Origin: Paraburkholderia bryophila
Lineage (GTDB): Bacteria > Pseudomonadota > Gammaproteobacteria > Burkholderiales > Burkholderiaceae
Length of the DNA: 64,000 bases
Assembly (NCBI RefSeq): GCF_013409255.1
Contig: NZ_JACCAS010000001.1
Coordinates: forward strand, 1,178,001-1,242,000
Direction of reading: 5' to 3'
The position numbers and the translations under genes were made by a program. The notes beneath the pieces are model-generated. The model had not been told where the DNA came from. It searched no databases and worked only from the letters and a program-made list of their open reading frames with translations. Below, one piece after another: positions 17,509-26,687 of the stretch. The stretch's first letter is position 1. Each line of letters opens with the position of its first letter.

Positions 17509-18840
17509 TCAAGCCGCCTCTTCGATATGCGCCCCGAACCAGGCCGCCGCCGACAGATTCAACTCCGCCAGCACCTCAGGCGTCAACGCAGCAAACCCCG
17601 CGGGCGCATCGACCGCCGCGGCGATCTGCGCCCCATCGGCGCCCTCGCCCGCCGCCTCTGCCAGCCGCAGCAAGATCCCGAGCGGCCCACTGCGCAACAC
17701 GATCGCATCGCGAATCTGCGGCGCGAGCCCCAGCTTCTCCAGCACCACAGCCGGCGTGCTCCCCACCACCACATGCACCAGCGAAAAAATCCCGGTCATG
17801 AAAGCCGCATCGGCAAAATCGTCGTCCGACGGTCGCAGCCACCCCGCCGCCAGCTCCATAAACCGCGATCGCGTACCCGCCAGTTGCACCAGCGGATCGG
17901 CGCGCCACGGCAGATCGCCGCTATCCGCATACAGCAGCAGTTGCGCCCAGCGCGCGATCTGCCGCGTCCCGGTTGCAATAATGGCCTCGCGCAACGACGA
18001 GATATTCCGCCCCAACCCGAACGCGCTCGAATTGACCAGCCGCATCAACTGCACGACCACACTGGGATTGAGCTTCAGCTCCGCTTCGAGCTCGAAGATC
18101 CCCGCATCGCGCGACAGCAACGCCAGCAACCGCAGCAAGCCCGGCCGTGGCGACCGGTTACGCGGCGCGGCCAGCACCTGCGGCCGCGCGAAGAAATACC
18201 CCTGAAACAGATCGAAGCCCAGATCGCGGGCCAGCTCGAAGTCTTCCCGTGTCTCCACCTTCTCGGCAATCAACGTCTTGCCCTGCGCCCGCAGCATCGA
18301 CGCCAGCTTCGGCAGCGCGGCCCGTTCGGTCAGCAAAAAGTCGATCTTGACGATATCCGCATAGGGCAGCGCAGCGAGCACGTCGTCCGTGAGTTCGACC
18401 ACGTCGTCGAGCGCCACCTGAAACCCGGCCCGGCGCAACTCCCCCAGCCGGCGCGCAAGGAGCGCGTCGAATTTCACGGTTTCGAGGATTTCGAGCACGA
18501 AGCGCTCGGGCGGCATCAGATGGACGATGTCGTTGAACAGCAGCGCGCGGTCGATATTGACGAAGCCGCGATGCAGCCCCAGCGCCGCCTGCACGCCGAT
18601 CCCGCCGATCGCGCGGGCCACCACCTGGGCGGTCGCCTGGGCGTCGTCGGTGACTTCGGCATAGTTATGCGCGCCGGCGCGGAACAAAAGCTCGTAGGCG
18701 CTCAGCGCGCCGTGGCGATCGAGGATTGGCTGGCGGCCGAGGTAGACAAACTGCGCGGCGGACGCCTGTTCGGCGTGGTCGGCGGTTGAGTCAAGCACCT
18801 CGAGTCGGGGGATGGCCCTGACAGATTGGCGTTCAGACAT
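17509..18840 (-). CDS. EAL-HDOD signalling protein (degenerate EAL)
   Basis: The 443-residue protein has an N-terminal EAL-like domain (about residues 30-235) and a C-terminal HDOD domain (about 235-430), the YuxH/CdgJ architecture. The catalytic EAL signature is replaced by YELLFR, and the DDFG motif is LDDVV, so c-di-GMP hydrolysis is unlikely; KIDF and AEKVET remain as fold markers. The HDOD part has the typical LNPSVVVQLMRLVNSSAFG segment. Such proteins usually act as non-enzymatic regulators of motility or surface behaviour. It is a paralogue of the protein at 22,654-24,084 and divergent from the GGDEF-EAL gene. Confidence 0.9.
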   Translation of the reverse strand: MSERQSVRAIPRLEVLDSTADHAEQASAAQFVYLGRQPILDRHGALSAYELLFRAGAHNYAEVTDDAQATAQVVARAIGGIGVQAALGLHRGFVNIDRALLFNDIVHLMPPERFVLEILETVKFDALLARRLGELRRAGFQVALDDVVELTDDVLAALPYADIVKIDFLLTERAALPKLASMLRAQGKTLIAEKVETREDFELARDLGFDLFQGYFFARPQVLAAPRNRSPRPGLLRLLALLSRDAGIFELEAELKLNPSVVVQLMRLVNSSAFGLGRNISSLREAIIATGTRQIARWAQLLLYADSGDLPWRADPLVQLAGTRSRFMELAAGWLRPSDDDFADAAFMTGIFSLVHVVVGSTPAVVLEKLGLAPQIRDAIVLRSGPLGILLRLAEAAGEGADGAQIAAAVDAPAGFAALTPEVLAELNLSAAAWFGAHIEEAA

Positions 18841-19130
18841 GGATCACAGGAGCAAGTATTCAAAAAACGACGCGGCAACAACCTCACAGTCGTACCGCAC
18901 AACGGGTATGAATCATTAACGGACAACCGGCCATCCCACTTTAATGGAATCGACGCCGCGCGACGCCGCCGTTCCCTTACCGCGTGTTTTTTTTAGTAGC
19001 GGCTAAAGATTTCCCGCCGACGGTCGTTATCTCGTTCTGATGGGGCGGCCTGATAACCTCTCGGCCGTCCGATCCCGGCGGCGAGCAAAGCGCCCCGCCT
19101 GCAGACGAATACAGGTTGCCAGCGACAAAC

Positions 19131-20945
19131 ATGGAAGCGAACAGGATCACCGCGCCCCGCCGGGGCTCCTTGCGCACGGTCATGGACCGGCTTCGTGCGT
19201 TCGGCCGGCGTGCGGACGTCAAACCGCAGACGGCCTCGAGCCGCGCTGCGCAACTGGAACAGGTGGTCGGCGCCGTCGACCTGCTGGCGCACATCGACGA
19301 CGAGTTGCGCTTCATCTACGTCTCCGATGCCAGCCTGCGCTTTATCGGCTATCACCGCGAGTACCTCGAGACCATCACGCTGCACGATCTGGTGGCGGCG
19401 GCCGACGTGCCGCGCCTCGACGCGCTGCTGACGCTCGCGGCGACCACCGGCAACGTCGAGAAAGCCACGCTGGGCCTGATCAAGTCGCTGACCTACCCGA
19501 TCACCGTCGAACTGCGCGTGGTGCGCAGCAGCCACGACGGCACCGACGGCTATGCGATCGCCGGCTTCGACGTGTCCGCCTGGCGCGCAACCGAAGAACG
19601 TCTGACCCAGGCGCTGCATCTGGACCGCCTGACCAATCTGGCCAACCAGTCGGCGCTGATCCCGGCGCTGCTCGACGCGCAACTGCAAGCGGACGCGCAC
19701 GGCACGCCGACCGCGCTGCTGCTGCTCGACCTCGACGACTACCAGCGCGTCAACCGCGCGCTCGGCTACGATGCCGGCGACGAAATGCTGCGCGACACGT
19801 CGCGACGTCTGCTGAACATGACGAGCCCCAACGAAACGGTGGCGCGCGTGGCCAGCGACGAGTTTGCGATTCTCGTCAAACCCGCCGCCAACCGCACCGA
19901 CGCGGCCGCCGCCGCCGAGGCGCTGGCGCGGCGTCTGCTGACCGCGATCCAGCAGCCGTATGTGTATAACGGCCAGCAGGTTCACCTGTCGGCGAGCATC
20001 GGCATCGCACTCTATCCGGACGTGCGCCACGCCAACGACAACGCCAGCCACGACACGCATCTGCTGCGCTGGGCCGACCATGCGTTGCTGCAGGCCAAGG
20101 CGGCCGGCGGCAACACACTCGCCTTCTACGTCCCGGACGACAACCCGGCCGACGCCGAACGTCTGAAGCTCGAAGCCGATCTGTACGACGGCGTGCGCAA
20201 CGGCGAATTCTCACTGCACTTCCAGCCGATCACGAGCAGCCGCACGCACGGCGTGGTCGGCGTCGAGGCGCTGATCCGCTGGTTGCATCCGGTACACGGT
20301 CTGGTGCCGCCGTCGATGTTCATTCCGCTCGCGGAGTCGATCGGCCTGATCAACTTCCTCGGCAACTGGGTGCTGAAGGTGGCCTGCATGCAACTGATCC
20401 AGTGGGACGCGAAGGGGATCTCGCTGCAATACGTGGCCGTCAACGTGTCGCCGCAGCAATTCCGCGATCCGCGTTTCAAGGACTCGGTGCGCGAAGCGAT
20501 CGAGCTGACCGGCATCGACCCGCGCCGCCTCGTGTTCGAGATCACCGAAAGCCTGCTGATGCACGACCCGGCGCACGCCAAGGGTCTGCTCGAAGAATTG
20601 ACGGCAATGGGCATCCGTTTTGCGGTCGACGATTTCGGCACTGGCTATTCGAGTCTGGCTTACCTGCAACGATTCCCGTTGGCCAAACTCAAGATCGACA
20701 GGAGTTTTGTCGAGAATCTGCTAACCTCCCGGAACGATCAGGCAATCGTTAGCGCGGTCGTCGGACTGGCGCAGACGCTCGATCTCGAACTGGTCGCCGA
20801 GGGCGTCGAAACAGAAGAGCAGCGCGCGCTGCTCACCGAGATGGGCTGCGACCATATTCAGGGGTGGCTCGTCTGCAAGGCGTTGCCCTCCGACGAACTC
20901 GCGCAGCGTTTCGAAGCGCGCACGCTTCACTTGCATACCGCGTAG
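19131..20945 (+). CDS. PAS-GGDEF-EAL protein with degenerate GGDEF
   Basis: From the ATG at 19,131 the protein has 604 residues: a PAS-like sensory domain (about 45-155), a GGDEF-fold domain (about 165-330) and an EAL domain (about 345-595). The diguanylate cyclase signature is ASDEF at residues 241-245 instead of GGDEF, so cyclase activity is probably lost, although the domain may bind GTP as an allosteric ligand. The EAL domain keeps its catalytic set: EALIRW (379), NVSPQQF, ITES, DDFGTGYSSL, KIDRSF, AEGVET and HIQGW. It is therefore most likely a c-di-GMP phosphodiesterase. A TTG at 19,116 is a weaker alternative start. The HDOD gene follows 31 bp downstream. Confidence 0.93.
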   Translation: MEANRITAPRRGSLRTVMDRLRAFGRRADVKPQTASSRAAQLEQVVGAVDLLAHIDDELRFIYVSDASLRFIGYHREYLETITLHDLVAAADVPRLDALLTLAATTGNVEKATLGLIKSLTYPITVELRVVRSSHDGTDGYAIAGFDVSAWRATEERLTQALHLDRLTNLANQSALIPALLDAQLQADAHGTPTALLLLDLDDYQRVNRALGYDAGDEMLRDTSRRLLNMTSPNETVARVASDEFAILVKPAANRTDAAAAAEALARRLLTAIQQPYVYNGQQVHLSASIGIALYPDVRHANDNASHDTHLLRWADHALLQAKAAGGNTLAFYVPDDNPADAERLKLEADLYDGVRNGEFSLHFQPITSSRTHGVVGVEALIRWLHPVHGLVPPSMFIPLAESIGLINFLGNWVLKVACMQLIQWDAKGISLQYVAVNVSPQQFRDPRFKDSVREAIELTGIDPRRLVFEITESLLMHDPAHAKGLLEELTAMGIRFAVDDFGTGYSSLAYLQRFPLAKLKIDRSFVENLLTSRNDQAIVSAVVGLAQTLDLELVAEGVETEEQRALLTEMGCDHIQGWLVCKALPSDELAQRFEARTLHLHTA

Positions 20946-20976
20946 CAATGCAGGTCGAGCGCTCAGGTAGCGGATC

Positions 20977-22509
20977 ATGCAGCGGAACAAGCCGGTCTAC
21001 CAGGACCGGCGTGGCACTCATTGGAACATGTATGGCTTTGGCGGGACTCACATGGTAAAGGCGGCGGTGCTCGACCGGCTCTGGACGCGAATGAGCGAGC
21101 GCGGCGATTTCCCCATGCTGTCGCAATCGCTGCGCACCACCATGGCGGCGATGAACAATGACGACCTCGACTTCACCGGCCTCGTGCAGGTGGTCCTGTC
21201 GGATTTCGCCCTGACGCAAAAGGTGCTGCGACTCGCCAACTCGGCGATGTACATGGCGTTCGGCGGCAACATCACCACGGTGTCGCGCGCGCTGATGGTG
21301 CTCGGCATGGACGCGGTCGGCCACCTCGTGGTTGGCCTGAAGATCGTCGATCACTTCCATCACAGCGCGCCGCGCCGCATCGACGCGAAACTCGAACTGA
21401 ACCGCACACTGCTGTCGGGCTGCGTCGCGCGCAAGCTGACCGAGCGCGGCGATCTGCGCGCCGGCGAAGAAGCGGTCGTCTGCACGCTCATGCGGCAGAT
21501 CGGCAAGCTGCTCGTGGTGTTCTATCTCGACGCGGAGTGGGACCAGATTCGCCGCCACATCGACGCCGGCACGCTCGAAGCCGATGCCTGCGTGCTGGTG
21601 CTCGGCGTGACCTTCGACGAAATCGGCGAGGAAGCCGCGGTGCGCTGGCGCCTGCCCGACATGATCCGCTCCGGCATGGGCGAGTTCGATCCGCAAGATA
21701 CCGAACAGCCGCGCCAGGTGCAGTGGCTGCGCGCCATCACCAATTACTCGACAGCGGTTGCCGGCGTGCTCACCCAGCAGAACATGCCGGATTGGGACCG
21801 CGAGCAACGCATCGCTGAACTGGCGCAGGAATATAGCCGCGTCCTGAACACTGACCCCGACGTGCTGCTCGAAATGAGCCTCGCGCTCGCCCGCGAAGAA
21901 GGCGGCGACGGCGTGATGGCCGAGATCGTCGAGTTGCGCGCGAACGCAGACGCGATTGCACGCGAAGCACTCAGCCCGGAAGATCGCATCGCGGTCGGCG
22001 TCGAGGATCTGCGCGGTCTGCCCGTTGGCAGCCCGCTCGCCCCGGCACTCGCTCTCGCGGCCGAAACCGTGCTGGCTGGCTTAGGCTTTGCACGCACGGT
22101 GGTGTTCGTCAAGCACAGCAACGGCACGTTCAAGGCGCGCCTTGGTCTGGGTCCGAAGATCGACGCGGCGCTCCCTAAACTCAGCTTCAACACCGCGTTC
22201 GAACCCGACGTGTTCCATCTCGCGATCGCGAACTCGGTGGGCATCTTCATCGAGAACGCGCGCGATCCGAAAATGGTTGCGAGGCTGCCCGAATGGTTCC
22301 GCCGCTCGTTCGACGACGCCCGCGCCTTCGTGCTGCTACCGGTCGTCGACGAAAGCGATCAGACCGTCGCGCTACTCTACGGCGACTGGTCTCATACGCA
22401 GGAGCCACGACGAATTTCTCAAAAGGAAATGAGCGTACTAAATGAATTGGCCAAGGAGTTAGGCCGTTTTTTCGGCCTGGGGCAGATGCGGGAAATGGAG
22501 ACGATGTGA
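20977..22509 (+). CDS. HDOD domain protein with C-terminal GAF-like region
   Basis: The 510-residue protein has an HDOD domain in its N-terminal half (about residues 35-240), with the marker segment VLSDFALTQKVLRLANSAMY. A second domain (about 345-480) has the strand/helix pattern of a GAF-like sensor. HDOD domains are HD-related but lack the metal-binding residues and act as regulatory modules. The gene lies 31 bp after the PAS-GGDEF-EAL gene and is probably co-transcribed, suggesting a common pathway. The ATG at 21,052 is an alternative start if the first 25 residues are not conserved. Confidence 0.88.
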   Translation: MQRNKPVYQDRRGTHWNMYGFGGTHMVKAAVLDRLWTRMSERGDFPMLSQSLRTTMAAMNNDDLDFTGLVQVVLSDFALTQKVLRLANSAMYMAFGGNITTVSRALMVLGMDAVGHLVVGLKIVDHFHHSAPRRIDAKLELNRTLLSGCVARKLTERGDLRAGEEAVVCTLMRQIGKLLVVFYLDAEWDQIRRHIDAGTLEADACVLVLGVTFDEIGEEAAVRWRLPDMIRSGMGEFDPQDTEQPRQVQWLRAITNYSTAVAGVLTQQNMPDWDREQRIAELAQEYSRVLNTDPDVLLEMSLALAREEGGDGVMAEIVELRANADAIAREALSPEDRIAVGVEDLRGLPVGSPLAPALALAAETVLAGLGFARTVVFVKHSNGTFKARLGLGPKIDAALPKLSFNTAFEPDVFHLAIANSVGIFIENARDPKMVARLPEWFRRSFDDARAFVLLPVVDESDQTVALLYGDWSHTQEPRRISQKEMSVLNELAKELGRFFGLGQMREMETM

Positions 22510-22589
22510 AAACCTGGCGAGATCGTTGATCGCCACGCTTCACTCTCCTGATTCTGGATTTGCCCGACGCCGGGTTTCAATCGATGTGC

Positions 22590-22620
22590 CAAGGCCGGCA
22601 TGCTACGCATGCCGGCCTTG
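22590..22620. terminator. Bidirectional intrinsic terminator
   Basis: A perfect 14-bp stem (caaggccggcatgc / gcatgccggccttg) with a 3-base loop lies between the convergent HDOD and EAL-HDOD genes. A short T-containing tract (ctgtttctgctt) follows on the plus strand. Confidence 0.8.
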
Positions 22621-22653
22621 CTGTTTCTGCTTCTTATGATCGAGCGCCGACGC

Positions 22654-24084
22654 TCAATCTTCGATGCGTTCCAGCCCTTCCGCGCTGCGATCCGCGACAC
22701 CGGCCCATGCGCCCGCCGCCAGTCCCATCTGCGCGACCTCTTCCACCGTCAACGGCTTCAGACGCTCGCACAGCATGGCGATCTCGTCCCATGCGCCGCG
22801 CTCGAGCGCTTCGACCGCGCTCAGCAACAGACCCAACACCCCCTCGCGTTGCAGAATCGCGGATTGAATCGGACGCGACAGCGTCAGCACGTTCAGCGTG
22901 CTTTCGAGCGAACCGCCGAACACCGCGTCGACGAATGAAAACACGCCGGTCAGGAATGCCGCGTCGGCTTCGTCGCGGCCGGCTTCGGGCAGGCGTTCGA
23001 TCGCCAGTTCCATGAAGCGCGCGCGGGTCGCCGCGAGTTGCAGCAACGGGTCGTCTTCAAGCGCGACCTTGCGGCCGTCGGCGTAGAGCAGCAACTGCGT
23101 CCAACGCGCGATGCGGTCAGTGCCGGTCGCGTTGATCGCGTCGCGCAGCGTGGTCACTTTGTGGCCGACCGCCAGGCCGCTCGAATTCGCCAGCTTCATC
23201 AGATGCATCACGAGCACCGGATTCAGCTTCAACTCGGCTTCGAGTTGCGCGACGGTCGGCTCGCCCGCCAGCAATTGCAGCAGGTTCAGCAACGCATGAC
23301 GCGGCGCGCTGACACGACGCGTCATCGAGGTCTGCGGACGCGCGAAGAAGTACCCCTGGAAACGATCGAAGCCGAGACCATGCGCGGTCTCGAAGTCGGC
23401 CTGCGCGTCGAGACCCGATGCGATCAACAGCTTGCCCGCCGACTTCAGCACGCTCGCCAGTTTCGGCAACAACGCGGCCGGCGCACGCGCAATGTCGATC
23501 TTGACGACTTCGACGTATGGCAGCAGTTTGGCGAACGTCTCGTTGGGCTGCGTCACGTCGTCGAGCACGAAGCGATAGCGGCGGCCATGCATTTGCACGA
23601 TACGCAGAATCAGCGCGTCGTCGACGACGATCGACGGCGACAGTTCGAGCATGAAGCGCTCGGCCGGCAAGCGCAGGATCGCATCGTCGAGCAGCATCTC
23701 ACGGCTTACATCGACGTAAGCCGGATGACCGGTGAGCGCGCCGCGCAGATTGCCGTGAATCAAGCCGCGAATCACGGCTCGCCTCACTAACTGCGCGGGA
23801 TCGGGTGCGCGGTTCGCTTGCGCGTCGGCGTCAGTGTCGGGAGCCGCTTCGGTTCCGGGTTCGATTTGTGCAGACGCCGTTGCAGCAGCCGCGGCGCTCG
23901 TAGCGTCCGCCGGCGTATGCGCCGCGTCCGCACTCCCCGGCATGGCCGGCTCAAGCACCTTGATTTCGTAGCCGCACAGCATGCCATCACGATTCAGGAT
24001 CGGCTGACGCGCGAAGCTGGCATTGAGTTGCGCATCGTCCGCAGCGCTGGTGTGGCTCGGATTCTCGATTGCGACGTTGGTCAT
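22654..24084 (-). CDS. EAL-HDOD signalling protein with Ala-rich insertion
   Basis: This 476-residue paralogue of the protein at 17,509-18,840 has the same EAL-like plus HDOD layout. The EAL signature is again absent (GYEIKVLEP), and LDDVTQ replaces DDFG, so it should not be a phosphodiesterase. An Ala/Asp/Thr-rich low-complexity insertion of about 50 residues (roughly 50-100) interrupts the EAL-like fold after its first strand. Matching segments such as FQGYFFARPQ, LEAELKLNP and the QLLLYADG region show common descent with the first copy. It converges with the HDOD gene across a strong terminator. Confidence 0.9.
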   Translation of the reverse strand: MTNVAIENPSHTSAADDAQLNASFARQPILNRDGMLCGYEIKVLEPAMPGSADAAHTPADATSAAAAATASAQIEPGTEAAPDTDADAQANRAPDPAQLVRRAVIRGLIHGNLRGALTGHPAYVDVSREMLLDDAILRLPAERFMLELSPSIVVDDALILRIVQMHGRRYRFVLDDVTQPNETFAKLLPYVEVVKIDIARAPAALLPKLASVLKSAGKLLIASGLDAQADFETAHGLGFDRFQGYFFARPQTSMTRRVSAPRHALLNLLQLLAGEPTVAQLEAELKLNPVLVMHLMKLANSSGLAVGHKVTTLRDAINATGTDRIARWTQLLLYADGRKVALEDDPLLQLAATRARFMELAIERLPEAGRDEADAAFLTGVFSFVDAVFGGSLESTLNVLTLSRPIQSAILQREGVLGLLLSAVEALERGAWDEIAMLCERLKPLTVEEVAQMGLAAGAWAGVADRSAEGLERIED

Positions 24085-24351
24085 TCAGGTCATCCCCCGC
24101 TCAGCGCCGCCCGGCGCCGCCTGCTGTATTTTGGTTTTGCCGCATTCAACACACGCCGTTCAAGGTCCAAAGACCCGCGGCGCCCGCGATGCGCCCGGCG
24201 ATTTTAGCGCAGCGCGCCATGCCCGGACATGTCAATGAAGCAATATCTCGAAATAATTGGAGAGGTGTCGGAAAGAGCTACGGCGCGGAATCGACGATAC
24301 TGTGATGCGGTGCAACAGCGTTCCTCCTGCCTTTAACCACCAAGGAAAAAT

Positions 24352-25110
24352 ATGGACGTCAAAAGCGTGCTGTCGAATGCCTTCGCGATGCCGATCACGA
24401 GCCCGGCATTTCCCATGGGCCCATATCGTTTCATCAATCGCGAGTTCCTGATCATCACCTACCGCACCGACCCGGACAAACTGCGCGCGGTGGTGCCCGA
24501 GCCGCTCGAAATCGGTGAGCCGCTGGTGCACTACGAGTTCATCCGCATGCCGGACTCGACCGGCTTCGGCGACTACACGGAAAGCGGTCAGGTGATTCCG
24601 GTGTCGTATAACGGCGTCGCGGGCGGCTACACGCTCGCCATGTATCTGGACGATCATCCGCCGATCGCCGGCGGCCGCGAATTGTGGGGCTTTCCGAAGA
24701 AGCTCGCGAGTCCGGTGCTGTCGGTCCACACCGACACGCTCGTCGGCACGCTCGATTACGGCCCGGTGCGAATCGCCACGGGCACGATGGGCTACAAGCA
24801 TCGGCAGCTCGACCTCGCGCAGCAGAAGAAGCGCCTGGAAACGCCGAACTTTCTGCTCAAGGTGATTCCGCACGTGGACGGCACGCCGCGCATTTGCGAA
24901 CTGGTGCGTTACTACCTGCAGGACATCGATCTGAAAGGCGCATGGACCGGTCCGGCTGCGCTCGAACTGGCGCCGCATGCGCTCGCGCCGGTCGCGGAAT
25001 TGCCCGTGCTGGAGATCGTGGAGGCGAGGCATCTGCTCGCCGACCTGACGCTCGGTCTCGGCGAAGTGGTGTTCGATTATCTCGACCAGCCGAAGGTGAA
25101 TGCGCGTTGA
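24352..25110 (+). CDS. adc: Acetoacetate decarboxylase
   Basis: The 252-residue protein matches acetoacetate decarboxylase in length and motifs. The Schiff-base lysine region ELWGFPKK ends at residue 117, so K116 is the catalytic Lys and K117 its pKa-lowering partner. The conserved YNGVAGGYT and [11 protein letters not shown] blocks are intact. The enzyme converts acetoacetate to acetone and CO2 in the cytoplasm. A good ribosome site (aagga) precedes the ATG. No CoA-transferase or hydroxybutyrate dehydrogenase gene accompanies it, so its pathway partner is elsewhere. A strong terminator follows 75 bp downstream, making the gene monocistronic. Confidence 0.93.
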   Translation: MDVKSVLSNAFAMPITSPAFPMGPYRFINREFLIITYRTDPDKLRAVVPEPLEIGEPLVHYEFIRMPDSTGFGDYTESGQVIPVSYNGVAGGYTLAMYLDDHPPIAGGRELWGFPKKLASPVLSVHTDTLVGTLDYGPVRIATGTMGYKHRQLDLAQQKKRLETPNFLLKVIPHVDGTPRICELVRYYLQDIDLKGAWTGPAALELAPHALAPVAELPVLEIVEARHLLADLTLGLGEVVFDYLDQPKVNAR

Positions 25111-25185
25111 GTTGCAGGAGAGTTGCTGTTGGGCGATGCGCTGACAGTGACGCGCATTGACGTCATGACGCAGTGTCGCCTCATA

Positions 25186-25217
25186 AGCAAAACGGCCGCT
25201 ATTGCGGCCGTTTTGCT
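25186..25217. terminator. Bidirectional intrinsic terminator
   Basis: A perfect 14-bp stem, agcaaaacggccgc / gcggccgttttgct, with the loop tatt, lies between the convergent adc gene and the amino-acid binding protein gene. The A and T runs within the stem allow termination from both sides. Confidence 0.88.
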
Positions 25218-25253
25218 GTCCATCGGAAGCAGCGTGCTGCTTCGATCGGCGCG

Positions 25254-26048
25254 TTACTTCAACACCACCTTCACATCGAAGTACTTCGCGGCCAGACGGT
25301 CGATCGTGCCGTCCGCCTTCAGCGCCTTCAGCGCCTGGTTCAGCTCGTCCTTCAACGCCTTGTCACCCTTGCGAACGCCATAGCCGACGCCAGCGCCGAG
25401 CAGCTTCTCGTCGCTGACAGCCGGACCGGCGAAGTCGAAGCCCGCACCCTGCGGCTTCTTCAGGAAGCCCTTCGAAGCGGCTTCCGCGTCCTGGAACGAC
25501 GCGTCCAGACGACCCGATGCCAGATCGGCGTAGATCTGGTCTTGCGTCTGATACGGCACGACGTCGACACCAGCCGGCGCCCAACGCGCCTTCGCGTAGG
25601 TTTCCTGGATCGTGCCTTGCAGCACGCCGACGTGCTTGCCCTTCAGCGAAGCCGGCGTCGGCAGCAGACCGCTGCCCTTCTTCGCGATCATCTGATTCGG
25701 GATCGTGTAGATCGGATCGGTGAAGTCGATCGCCTGACGGCGTTGCTCGGTGATCGTCATGTCCGAGTTGATCGCGTCGAACTTACGCGCCTGCAACGCG
25801 GGGATCAGACCGTCGAACGCGTTCTCGACCCACACGCATTTCACTTTCAGCTTCGCGCACACGGCGTTGCCGACGTCGATATCGAAACCTTGCAGCTCGC
25901 CCGACGGCGACTTCGATTCGAACGGCGCATACGACGCTTCGACGCCGAAGCGCACTTCCTTGAGATCCGCCGCGGATGCGGAGCCAGCCGCTGCCGTTGC
26001 CGTCGCGAACAGCGCGAGCGCAGCCATGTTTCGCCAATTCATCTTCAT
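25254..26048 (-). CDS. Basic amino-acid ABC transporter substrate-binding protein (ArgT/HisJ/AotJ type)
   Basis: From the ATG at 26,048 this is a 264-residue periplasmic binding protein. The signal peptide spans residues 1-26 (ending GSASA), and the mature part begins ADLKEVRFGVEASYAPFE, the canonical start of lysine/arginine/ornithine and histidine binding proteins. The ligand-region motif NSDMTITEQRRQAIDFTDPIY is also typical. It should deliver arginine or related basic amino acids to an inner-membrane ABC transporter. No permease lies beside it; the aotQ-aotM-aotP genes at 41-43 kb have no binding protein of their own, so this is the best partner in the window. Upstream in-frame sequence is not protein-like. 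Confidence 0.92.
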   Translation of the reverse strand: MKMNWRNMAALALFATATAAAGSASAADLKEVRFGVEASYAPFESKSPSGELQGFDIDVGNAVCAKLKVKCVWVENAFDGLIPALQARKFDAINSDMTITEQRRQAIDFTDPIYTIPNQMIAKKGSGLLPTPASLKGKHVGVLQGTIQETYAKARWAPAGVDVVPYQTQDQIYADLASGRLDASFQDAEAASKGFLKKPQGAGFDFAGPAVSDEKLLGAGVGYGVRKGDKALKDELNQALKALKADGTIDRLAAKYFDVKVVLK

Positions 26049-26687
26049 TACGGGTGTTCCTCTACGGTATTGAATAAGACGGAGCCGAATCCTGGCAAGC
26101 ATCATTGCCGCGCCAAAAATGCGATTCAAACTCGTGCGGCCGATGTGGTGCAGCGCAACAGCCGCGAGGCCGGGATTGTACAGGCTTCGTCGGGCATGCC
26201 TGGCGGGCGGGGGCTGGCGTGAACTTCTGGCGTGTGCGAATCGATGCACCGCAAACGTGCAAATTCGTGTCGCGTTCAGGCAAGGTGGTGGGGGTGATTC
26301 AAGCGAGACGGAGTTGGCGGCGGTAGCGCCTTCCATTTTGCGTTTAAGGTGCCAGGCAGATAAAGCGCCTTAATCCATTCCACCAGAAAGTGGCCGTTGC
26401 CCTTGACGCCCCAAAATGATGTCACCGGTTGCTCGCGCACGCCGTGGCATGTATTGGGCAATCAGGCCGAGGCCGCTTGAAATCGGGAATCGTAATCCAT
26501 TTGCCCAACCGAAAGAACATCGGGAAGATCGTTTGACAAAATCCGTGGATATGCCGAGCACATATTTAGTTTTCAGAAATTTATGCCACTTCACACTTAC
26601 GGGCATCGAACGTCTGGTTCATCGGTCGGGAGTTTCGTAAAATCGCACCGAGCGCGTTCGCTCGTTTAGCTAACACGAAGAGGCTGT
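26049..26687. other. Spacer between the binding protein gene and vgrG
   Basis: A 640-bp gap between divergent genes. It contains several overlapping short frames (about 26,370-26,640) with no recognisable family. Base composition falls from about 26,500 on, marking the left edge of the type VI cargo segment. No integrase, tRNA or attachment repeat was found. Confidence 0.4.

Noticed and set aside
17404..18789. 461-codon plus-strand frame opposite the EAL-HDOD gene
   Set aside because: The minus-strand protein has recognised domains; the opposite frame is Arg/Gln-rich and not protein-like.
26370..26640. Two short opposed frames in the spacer before vgrG
   Set aside because: Neither has a ribosome site or a recognisable pattern, and they overlap on opposite strands. 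They could be relics but cannot be supported.
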